DNA from: JABWBR01 sp036741235
Lineage (GTDB): Bacteria; Bacteroidota; Bacteroidia; Chitinophagales; Saprospiraceae
Length of the DNA stretch: 38,739 bases
Reading direction: 5' to 3'
Assembly (NCBI GenBank): GCA_036741235.1
Contig: DAINSQ010000023.1
Span: forward strand, 1-38,739
Shown here: one piece after another, positions 8,494 to 15,238 of the stretch
How positions within the stretch are numbered: position 1 is the stretch's first letter
Layout of the letters: each line of letters opens with the position of its first letter
Notes under the pieces: generated by a model
Database searches by the model: none
What the model was told of the DNA's origin: nothing
Seen by the model: only the letters and a program-made list of their open reading frames with translations
Made by a program: the position numbers and the translations under genes

Positions 8494-11400
8494 CTACTCA
8501 ATGGAAACGGGTTCGATATTTTTAAACAACGAGTATTGCACAGCCTCTACTTTTTGCCGGTAGCCGGCAAAATCTTTGGTAAAAAAGGCATTGACCCTGT
8601 CGAAGGTTTTTCCGGCGTAATTGCGCAATTGGGTCATCATGCGCTGAACAGGCTGGTTGGGCGGGCCGTCGAGCGAACGCAGGTAACCCATTGTCTGGAA
8701 AATGTAATAGTTGAAATTGTCGCCGAATCGCTGAATGCCTTTCTGATTTTCAGGCGTCGTGAACAGTTTTTCCAGCGTATCGAGGCTATCCTGCATGGTT
8801 TTGCCCAATTTGGAGATCTGTTGCTTGGTACTATCGGGCGCATTGGTTAATGCATTGTCGACGCGCTGAACAGTTTTTCTGGCATCCTGAAGCTGGCTGA
8901 AGCTTTTTGCCGCTTTTTCAACAATGGCGTAAAAGTCGCGGTAAGCGGCATCGCGGGCCTGCAAATCCGCCAACGGAATCTGGATGCGCGGGTCGGGATG
9001 CACGGTAACCATCGTTGAATCCCGATGCTCGCCAAAGGCGAATAACACTTTATAGACGCCGGGGATGATTGGCATGCCGCCGGGCGGGTCGTCGTCGGGT
9101 TTTTGCTCGCGACGCGAGGGAAAGCGCACGCCGTTGCGGTCGAGATTCCAATAGATGCGGTTCATGCCGGTGTCGAGTTTGACACTGTAGGCGCGGATAG
9201 TATCGCCCAAATTATCAACTACATTGATCTTCACCTTCTCGGGCTGCTTTTTGTCTTTTCCCTCTTTTTTGTCGCCTTTGCTTTCTTCTTTTTTGGCCGT
9301 TTCTCCCGAGGGTTTGTCGCTTTTGGCTTTGTTTTTTGCCTTGTCTTTCTCAGCAGGGGCGGCATCTTTAGCTGCCAACGGCGCAGGTTTTACCCAAAGG
9401 GTGAGCATTGCGCTGCTGCTTCGATTTTCACCCTGGAAGGCAGCATCTGCCGGGAAGTGATAGCCGTCGTAGCTGCGGTAGTTGGCCAGGTAAGCGTCGG
9501 GCGCCGGAAATGCGCTGAATGGTTTATCCAGCACCTGGCCTTTGCTGCGTGCGATTTCGCGAATGGGGCGGATGTCGTCAAGAATCCAGGCCGCCCGGCC
9601 GAAAGTACCAACGATAAGATCGTGTTCGCGAGGGTGTATCTTGAGGTCAATGGTTGATACAGATGGATAGCCATTGGTCCATTTGTTCCAGGTATCGCCC
9701 ATGTCGATGCTGAAGTAGAGCCCATAGTCAGTGCCCAGCCAAAGCAGGTTGGATACGACGGGGTCTTGCACAATACAAAGCGCGTGGCCTTCCACCTTGT
9801 TTTCGTCAACGATGCGTTTGAACGTAGCGCCGTAGTCGGAAGTGTAATAGGCCATCGGCCGCCAGTCGTTGCGGCGGTAGTCGTTAACGATCACAAAGGC
9901 TTCGGCGGCATTTTTTCCGGATACTTCGATGTAGGGTATCCAGCTGCCCGCATTGGCGCCCGGCAGGCGGGCGGCCAGGTTGGTCCAGGTGGCGCCGCCG
10001 TCGCGCGTGAGCTGCAGGTTGCCGTCGTCGGTGCCTGCCCAGATGACCTTGGGATCAACCGGGCTGGGGGCGATGGCCAGTATGGTCGTGTGGTTTTCTG
10101 CGTTTGTTACGTCGGGCGTGAGGCCGCCGCTGTTTTGCTGTTGCTGTTTGGTGGTGTCGTTGGTGGTCAGGTCGGGGGAGATGATTTCCCAGCTCTGGCC
10201 GTTGTCGTTACTTTTGTGGACAAACTGGCTGCCGTAGTATATGCCTTTCGGGTTGAAGGGATCTTGAGCAAAAGCGGCATTCCAGTTGAATCGCAGCTCC
10301 ACGCCATCGGGGTGGGTGGGTTTGATAAATTTGGAATCGCCGGTGATGCGGTCAATGTAACCCAGGTTGCCGCCCTGCGACATGGCATATACGTAGCGGT
10401 TGTTGTCGGGCCTGAAGCTCACGTCAAAGCCGTCGCCGAAATAGACTTCCTGCCAGTCGGAATTGAGGATGCCGCCGTTTTTCCATACGGCGCTGGGCCC
10501 CACCCAGGAGCCGTTGTCTTGCATACCGCCGCCCACGTTATAAGGGATATCCATATCGTAGTCGATGTGGTAAAACTGCGCCAGGGGCAGGTTCTCGATA
10601 AAACGCCAGTTTTTGCCGCCGTCGCGCGAGATATTGAGGCCGCCGTCGTTGCCGTTGATCAGGAACTCGGGGTCGTCGGGGCTGATCCAGAAAGCGTGGT
10701 GATCGGGATGTACGCCGGAATAAGGAAGGATGACCTCGAAGGTTTTGCCGCCGTCTTCGCTTTTTGACACGAGGGAATAGAGGTTGTAGAGGCGGTTTTC
10801 GTTTTTGGGGTCCACATAAATTTCGGCGTAGTAGAAGGGCCTGTCGCCAATGTTTTTATCTGCTACTTTCTGCCATTTGGCGCCGCCGTCGACGCTTTTG
10901 TAGAGGGCGTTTTCTTTGGCTTCTACAAGTGCATAGACGATATTGGGTTTGGAGGCTGCAACTGCCAGCCCGATGCGGCCCAATTCGCCCTTGGGCAGAC
11001 CGTCGGCTTCGGTGCGGCGCTGCCATGTGTCGCCGCCGTCAAAACTCACGTAGAGGCCTGAGCCGGGGCCGCCGGACTTAAATATCCAGGGTTTACGGCC
11101 GTATTCCCACATAGCGGCGAAGATTTTATTGGGATTGGAGGGGTCGACGACCATATCGGCACAGCCGGTCTGGTCGTTCACGTACAAAACCTTTACCCAG
11201 GTTTTGCCGCCGTCAGTAGTGCGGAAAACGCCGCGGTCGGGGCTGGGGCCCCAGGCGGAACCGGTGGCGGCGGCAAAAATGATATTGGGATTATCACGGT
11301 GGATGATAATGCGGTGGATGGTTTTTGTGCCCTGCAAGCCCATGTTTTTCCAGGTTTTGCCGCCGTCGATACTTTTGTAAATGCCGTTGCCGCTGTTCTG

Positions 11401-11742
11401 CGAGTTGCGTGGATTGCCCTCGCCGGCGCCCACCCATATTTCGCTGGGGTTGCGCTGGTTAATGGCGATGGCGCCTACGGCCTGCATGGGCGCTTCGTCA
11501 AAAATGGGCGCCCAGGCAATACCTCCGCTTTCTGAACGCCACACCCCGCCGGAAGCGGTGCCGACGTAGATAATGTCGGTATTGCTCAATACCACGTCGA
11601 TGGCCGTCACCCGGCCGCTCATACCCGCCGGGCCAATATTGCGGATATCCATGGCTTTGAGGTGGCCGACATTGATTTTTTGCGCAAAAAGGACTGCCGT
11701 AGACAAGGCAGACAAACAAAGTAAAAGGGTGATTTTCTTCAT
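8494..11742 (-). CDS. Secreted VPS10/sortilin-like Asp-box beta-propeller protein
   Basis: 1082 residues after starting at the signal-peptide ATG (MKKITLLLCLSALS, read from 11742); an upstream in-frame start at 11799 would put 19 unlikely residues before it. The signal peptide probably ends after VLFA. At least eight Asp-box motifs (S/T-x-D-x-G-x-x-W) follow, such as SIDGGKTW, TTDGGKTW, SFDGGDTW, SRDGGKNW, SNDNGQSW, TRDGGATW and SIDMGDTW, giving one or two large propellers. About residues 785-836 form a Lys/Glu/Ala-rich, probably disordered linker. A beta-rich domain and a helical C-terminal region follow. I see no type IX secretion tail. Bacteroidota proteins of this type are often annotated as 'glycosyl hydrolase', but no catalytic residues can be named, so the role is unknown. 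Confidence 0.85.
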   Translation of the reverse strand: MKKITLLLCLSALSTAVLFAQKINVGHLKAMDIRNIGPAGMSGRVTAIDVVLSNTDIIYVGTASGGVWRSESGGIAWAPIFDEAPMQAVGAIAINQRNPSEIWVGAGEGNPRNSQNSGNGIYKSIDGGKTWKNMGLQGTKTIHRIIIHRDNPNIIFAAATGSAWGPSPDRGVFRTTDGGKTWVKVLYVNDQTGCADMVVDPSNPNKIFAAMWEYGRKPWIFKSGGPGSGLYVSFDGGDTWQRRTEADGLPKGELGRIGLAVAASKPNIVYALVEAKENALYKSVDGGAKWQKVADKNIGDRPFYYAEIYVDPKNENRLYNLYSLVSKSEDGGKTFEVILPYSGVHPDHHAFWISPDDPEFLINGNDGGLNISRDGGKNWRFIENLPLAQFYHIDYDMDIPYNVGGGMQDNGSWVGPSAVWKNGGILNSDWQEVYFGDGFDVSFRPDNNRYVYAMSQGGNLGYIDRITGDSKFIKPTHPDGVELRFNWNAAFAQDPFNPKGIYYGSQFVHKSNDNGQSWEIISPDLTTNDTTKQQQQNSGGLTPDVTNAENHTTILAIAPSPVDPKVIWAGTDDGNLQLTRDGGATWTNLAARLPGANAGSWIPYIEVSGKNAAEAFVIVNDYRRNDWRPMAYYTSDYGATFKRIVDENKVEGHALCIVQDPVVSNLLWLGTDYGLYFSIDMGDTWNKWTNGYPSVSTIDLKIHPREHDLIVGTFGRAAWILDDIRPIREIARSKGQVLDKPFSAFPAPDAYLANYRSYDGYHFPADAAFQGENRSSSAMLTLWVKPAPLAAKDAAPAEKDKAKNKAKSDKPSGETAKKEESKGDKKEGKDKKQPEKVKINVVDNLGDTIRAYSVKLDTGMNRIYWNLDRNGVRFPSRREQKPDDDPPGGMPIIPGVYKVLFAFGEHRDSTMVTVHPDPRIQIPLADLQARDAAYRDFYAIVEKAAKSFSQLQDARKTVQRVDNALTNAPDSTKQQISKLGKTMQDSLDTLEKLFTTPENQKGIQRFGDNFNYYIFQTMGYLRSLDGPPNQPVQRMMTQLRNYAGKTFDRVNAFFTKDFAGYRQKVEAVQYSLFKNIEPVSIE

Positions 11743-11762
11743 ATCTGTAAAATGAATTTTAC

Positions 11763-11822
11763 TGTCAGTTTTTTCAGTTTGTGAAAAATAAACTGACAAC
11801 TAACAACTGACAACCGATAACC
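11763..11822. repeat. Heptamer repeat patch (CTGTCAG...CTGACAACTAACAACTGACAACCG)
   Basis: Another member of the GTTGTCA/TGACAAC heptamer family, lying in the divergent gap between the Asp-box gene and the EamA gene. CTGTCAGTTTTTTCAGTTT faces AAACTGACAAC, so a fold-back is possible. It lies between two divergent starts and could affect both promoters. Confidence 0.55.
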
Positions 11823-11881
11823 GAGATAACAGAGATGAGATGTGGCGCGGTAAAGATATAAAAAATGTCGTTTTTTGCACC

Positions 11882-12814
11882 ATGAAAGGCAAAACCGCCA
11901 ATATTCGCGAAAATTCAGCCCTATGGGGGGCATTGTTGGTGTTTATAGGGGCTATTTGTTTTTCCGCGAAAGCGGTAATGGTCAAAATGGCCTATCGCTA
12001 CAACATTGACGGCGTATCTCTGCTCACCCTTCGCATGATATTTTCTCTGCCTTTATTTATTGCCGTAATGGCCTGGTCGCGCTACCGCGAAGGGCCGATG
12101 CGCGCGCGTTTGAACCCTCGCGACTGGTTGTCGGTGGCGCTGCTGGGCCTGTCAGGGTATTACATCGCCAGCTTGTTCGATTTCATGGGGTTGCAATATA
12201 TCAGCGCAGGTATGGAGCGACTCATTTTATTTGTATACCCCACCATGGTCGTTCTCATCGCTGCGCTCGTATATCGACAGCCCATTACGCGGGTACAATT
12301 GGGGGCCTTGTCTTTAACTTACGCCGGTATAGCGCTGGCATTTTTAGAAAACATACAACTTACCGGAGGCAGCAATTTCTGGTTGGGCGCCGGTTTGATC
12401 TTCATCAGCGCCCTGGCGTATGCCATTTATCTGGTGGGCAGCGGCCGGCTTATTCCCAAACTGGGCGCCCTGCGCTATACTTCGCTGGCTATGACGATAG
12501 CGGCGGTGATAATCATTATCCACCATGGCGTATGGTATCAATGGCGGTTGTTCCACTACCCAGCTGAAGTATACTACCTCGCACTTCTCATGGCAGCCAT
12601 CGCTACTGTGCTGCCCTCGCTGATGGTTTCCGAAGGCATCCGGCTGGTAGGTTCCAGCAATGCCGCTATTATCGGCAGCGTGGGGCCCATCGCTACGATT
12701 GCGCTGGCTTATATTTTTTTAGATGAAAAAATGGGCCGGCTCCAATGGCTCGGAACTATTGTGGTAATCAGCGGCGTTTTGTTGATTAGCAGGCACAAGA
12801 AAAATGCTGAATAA
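11882..12814 (+). CDS. EamA/DMT-family transporter
   Basis: About 310 residues with ten predicted membrane helices arranged as two EamA repeats (about residues 15-145 and 155-300). The family phrases are visible: an early ICFSAKAVMVKMAYRY, the LRMIFSLPLF block, the internal LIFISALAYAIYLVGSGRL opening the second half, and a late GPIATIALAYIFLDEK with a Gly-rich final helix. DMT proteins export amino acids, nucleotide sugars or other metabolites; the substrate cannot be read here. I prefer the ATG at 11882 because a TTTTTTGC tract ends just before it; a start at 11840 is also open. A hairpin overlaps the stop codon. Confidence 0.82.
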   Translation: MKGKTANIRENSALWGALLVFIGAICFSAKAVMVKMAYRYNIDGVSLLTLRMIFSLPLFIAVMAWSRYREGPMRARLNPRDWLSVALLGLSGYYIASLFDFMGLQYISAGMERLILFVYPTMVVLIAALVYRQPITRVQLGALSLTYAGIALAFLENIQLTGGSNFWLGAGLIFISALAYAIYLVGSGRLIPKLGALRYTSLAMTIAAVIIIIHHGVWYQWRLFHYPAEVYYLALLMAAIATVLPSLMVSEGIRLVGSSNAAIIGSVGPIATIALAYIFLDEKMGRLQWLGTIVVISGVLLISRHKKNAE

Positions 12815-12845
12815 TGAATGCTGACTGAAAATATTTCATTATTCA
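12808..12845. terminator. Hairpin at end of EamA gene
   Basis: TGAATAATGAA (12808-12818) and TTCATTATTCA (12835-12845) form a perfect 11-bp stem with a 16-base loop; the left arm contains the TAA stop codon. An AT-rich stretch follows. It resembles the ATTCTTCATT hairpin after the carbonic anhydrase gene, so it may be a repeat as well as a transcript end. Confidence 0.5.
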
Positions 12846-12879
12846 ATCTTCATTATTTATTCTAAATTACCGAACATTA

Positions 12880-12887
12880 TATCTTTG
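12880..12887 (+). promoter_or_regulatory. -7 box upstream of the prfA leader (TATCTTTG)
   Basis: Exact TAnnTTTG match followed by C, but 138 bases before prfA, the longest such distance in the window. It is only 21 bases before the 11-codon leader ORF, the same spacing seen at recG and mqnC. Confidence 0.55.
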
Positions 12888-12908
12888 CACATCAAAATTT
12901 CAACTGCC

Positions 12909-12944
12909 ATGATTCTCCGCCTGCCAACGGCCTTCTTTCGATAG
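12909..12944 (+). CDS. Putative 11-residue prfA leader peptide ending in UAG
   Basis: ATG at 12909 opens MILRLPTAFFR and stops at TAG (12942-12944), with C as the next base. The ATG sits where a first gene would be expected relative to the -7 box. UAG is decoded only by RF1, the product of the following gene, and a stop followed by C is known as a weak termination context. A hairpin begins 14 bases later. Translation is inferred from position only; an ORF this short can arise by chance. Confidence 0.4.
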   Translation: MILRLPTAFFR

Positions 12945-12958
12945 CTCCTTATTTTTCA

Positions 12959-12982
12959 GTCTGTCCTATCTATTTGACAGAC
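12959..12982 (+). promoter_or_regulatory. Hairpin in prfA leader
   Basis: GTCTGTC (12959-12965) and GACAGAC (12976-12982) form a perfect 7-bp stem with a 10-base loop. A T-rich stretch lies about 12 bases further on (12994-13013), so it is not a standard terminator but could be part of an attenuator. A further out-of-frame ATG at 13021 opens a six-codon frame that also ends in TAG (13039-13041), across the prfA start. Confidence 0.45.
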
Positions 12983-13025
12983 AACACCATCCATTATTTA
13001 TTTTTAATTTTTTCATTCAAATGTC

Positions 13026-14108
13026 ATGCTCGATAAATTAGAAGCCATCAAAGATCGCTACATCTACCTGGAAGAACAAATGTCAGACCCCGGGGTAGTA
13101 GCCGATATGGGCAGATACAAAAAGGTCAGCAAGGAATACAAAGACCTCAAGCCGATTGTTGAGGCATTGGAGGCGTATAAAAATGTGTTGGCACACCTCG
13201 AAAGCGCCAGGGAGATGCTCAAGGAAGAAGACCCTGAAATGAGGGAGATGGCGCAACTGGAGATAGACGAATTATTGCCGCAACAAGTGGAGTGGGAAGA
13301 CAAGATCAAGTATATGCTGATCCCCAAAGATCCCGAAGACGGCAAAGACGTTATTTTTGAAATACGCGCAGGCACGGGCGGCGACGAAGCCAGCCTTTTT
13401 GCCGGCGACCTCTATCGCATGTACAGCCGCTTTTTTGAATCAAAAGGTTGGACGACGGAGGTTATTTCGGAAAACGAAGGTACTGTCGGCGGATTCAAAG
13501 AACTCGTCCTAGAAGTGAGCGGCGATGAAGTATACGGCAATCTCAAATTTGAAGCCGGTACCCACCGCGTTCAGCGGGTGCCCAAAACAGAATCGCAAGG
13601 CCGCGTTCATACCTCTGCAGCCACAGTGGCCGTTATTCCCAAAATGGAACTCGAAGATATCGATGTACGGCGCGAAGACCTGCGCATCGACGTTTTTCGC
13701 TCCAGCGGCGCGGGCGGGCAGCACGTTAACCGCACCGAGTCGGCAGTGCGCTTTACCCACCTGCCTACGGGTATTGTATCAGAGAGCCAGGACAGCCGTT
13801 CGCAGATCAAAAACCGGGAAATCGCGCTGCAACGCCTTATCCAGAAAATTCAGGAACGCCGTCTCGAAGAACACTCTTCCACGCTGGCAGCCCAGCGCCG
13901 GCTGCAGGTGGGCTCGGGCGACCGCTCTGAAAAGATACGCACCTACAACTATCCGCAAAATCGCGTTACCGACCACCGCCTCGAAGGCGACGCCAAAAAT
14001 TATAACCTCGACCAGGTTATGGTGGGCAACCTCGGTGACATTATCGAAGCCCTGCAAGTGCTGGACAATGCCGAAAAGCTGAAGGCCGGCGCGGAAATTA
14101 ACGGCTAG
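13026..14108 (+). CDS. prfA: Peptide chain release factor 1
   Basis: 360 residues, normal RF1 length. It ends translation at UAA and UAG. The N-terminal coiled domain covers about residues 1-100; the codon-recognition domain carries the P-x-T motif at 186-188 (RVPKTES) and the HTSAAT loop; the catalytic GGQ motif is at 230-232 (GAGGQHVNRT). The P-x-T form rather than S-P-F marks it as RF1, not RF2. The gene has an unusually long leader with a small UAG-ended ORF and a hairpin, and its own stop codon is TAG. It converges on hemB and overlaps that gene's 3' end by 11 bases. Confidence 0.96.
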   Translation: MLDKLEAIKDRYIYLEEQMSDPGVVADMGRYKKVSKEYKDLKPIVEALEAYKNVLAHLESAREMLKEEDPEMREMAQLEIDELLPQQVEWEDKIKYMLIPKDPEDGKDVIFEIRAGTGGDEASLFAGDLYRMYSRFFESKGWTTEVISENEGTVGGFKELVLEVSGDEVYGNLKFEAGTHRVQRVPKTESQGRVHTSAATVAVIPKMELEDIDVRREDLRIDVFRSSGAGGQHVNRTESAVRFTHLPTGIVSESQDSRSQIKNREIALQRLIQKIQERRLEEHSSTLAAQRRLQVGSGDRSEKIRTYNYPQNRVTDHRLEGDAKNYNLDQVMVGNLGDIIEALQVLDNAEKLKAGAEING

Positions 14109-15090
14109 CCGAGGCGAAGTCTTTCGCAAAATAAGTCAAAATAACATCAGCCCCCGCTCTTCTGATGCTGAGTAACGTTTCGGGCATGGCCTTTTCGTAG
14201 TTGAGCCAGCCGTTGCGGCAAGCGGCGAGCAACATGGCGCATTCTCCACTCACATGATAGGCGGCTACCGGCAGCGCTGTATTCCGTTTTATTTCGGCAA
14301 TGACATCGAGGTAGTGCAGCGCGGGTTTTACCATCAGCATATCAGCCCCTTCCAGCGTATCCAGTTCGGCTTCTGTCAGCGCTTCCCGCCGGTTGGCGGG
14401 GTTCATCTGGTAGGTCTTCTTGTCTTTGGGAATGCCGGCTTCGTCGCGCGGGGCCGAGTCGAGGGCGTCGCGGAAGGGGCCGTAGAAGGCGCTGGCATAT
14501 TTAGCGGTATACGATAAAATGCCGGTATTGTAATAGCCCGCCGCGTCGAGCGCCTGACGCAATGCCTTCACCCGGCCGTCCATCATATCGGAAGGGCCCA
14601 GCATATCAAATCCGGCTTCGGCCTGGGCCACGGCCATGCGGGCCAGAATAGGCAGGGTGGCTTCGTTGTCGATTTGCCCGTTTTGCACCAATCCGTCGTG
14701 GCCGTCTATGCTGTAGGGGTCCATGGCTACGTCGCTGATAAGGCAGCACTCCGGGAATCGCTGTTTGAGGGCCCGCGCTGCCTGCAGGTAAAAGTTGGCA
14801 GGGTCATAACTGTAAGTTGCCGTTTTGTCTTTGTGCGCATCAGGCACTGCGGGGAACATGATGAAGCTGCGCAGGCCCAGGTTCATACAGGTTTCTATTT
14901 CTCGCAGGGTATGATCGAGCGACAGGCGGAAGGTCCCGGGCAGGGAAGCCACTTCCAGCTTGATCCCCTCTCCGGGCATCAAAAACAGGGGTTGTACCAG
15001 GTGGTCGGTTGTGAGGTGCGTTTCCTGCGCCATGGCGCGAATGGCGGCGGTTCTTCTATTGCGGCGGGGGCGGCGGAGTTGATCGGACAT
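14098..15090 (-). CDS. hemB: Porphobilinogen synthase (delta-aminolevulinic acid dehydratase)
   Basis: 330-residue enzyme that joins two 5-aminolevulinate molecules into porphobilinogen for haem synthesis. Both Schiff-base lysines are visible: K197 in SYTAKYASAFYGPFRDAL and K255 in MLMVKPALHYLD. The usual zinc-cysteine site is replaced by an acidic DVAMDPYSIDGHDG stretch, as in magnesium-type family members. Other conserved blocks are RRPRRNRRTAAIR at the start and YHVSGE near the end. Length is normal. It overlaps prfA tail to tail by 11 bases. A near-consensus box TTTCTTTG lies 19 bases upstream of its start. Confidence 0.95.
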   Translation of the reverse strand: MSDQLRRPRRNRRTAAIRAMAQETHLTTDHLVQPLFLMPGEGIKLEVASLPGTFRLSLDHTLREIETCMNLGLRSFIMFPAVPDAHKDKTATYSYDPANFYLQAARALKQRFPECCLISDVAMDPYSIDGHDGLVQNGQIDNEATLPILARMAVAQAEAGFDMLGPSDMMDGRVKALRQALDAAGYYNTGILSYTAKYASAFYGPFRDALDSAPRDEAGIPKDKKTYQMNPANRREALTEAELDTLEGADMLMVKPALHYLDVIAEIKRNTALPVAAYHVSGECAMLLAACRNGWLNYEKAMPETLLSIRRAGADVILTYFAKDFASASR

Positions 15091-15109
15091 GGATTGGACG
15101 ATTTTTTTG

Positions 15110-15117
15110 CAAAGAAA
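15110..15117 (-). promoter_or_regulatory. Candidate -7 box of hemB (TTTCTTTG)
   Basis: Read on the minus strand the site is TTTCTTTG followed by C, one mismatch from TAnnTTTG, 19 bases before the hemB start. Spacing agrees with other genes here. Confidence 0.3.
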
Positions 15118-15238
15118 CGCGCAGGCTGCATATTTGGGCGCATAACAGATTTCATTTCTATGTCAATTTCCCATTTGCTAAAAGCAGTACCATATATTTA
15201 TGGAATCAGCTACCTTAGCCCCATACAAATGGGCAGAT

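Noticed and set aside
9766..10767. 333-residue open frame on the plus strand, and a 184-residue one at 9103-9657
   Set aside because: Both lie opposite the Asp-box gene; repeated Asp-box codons give long antisense frames by composition.
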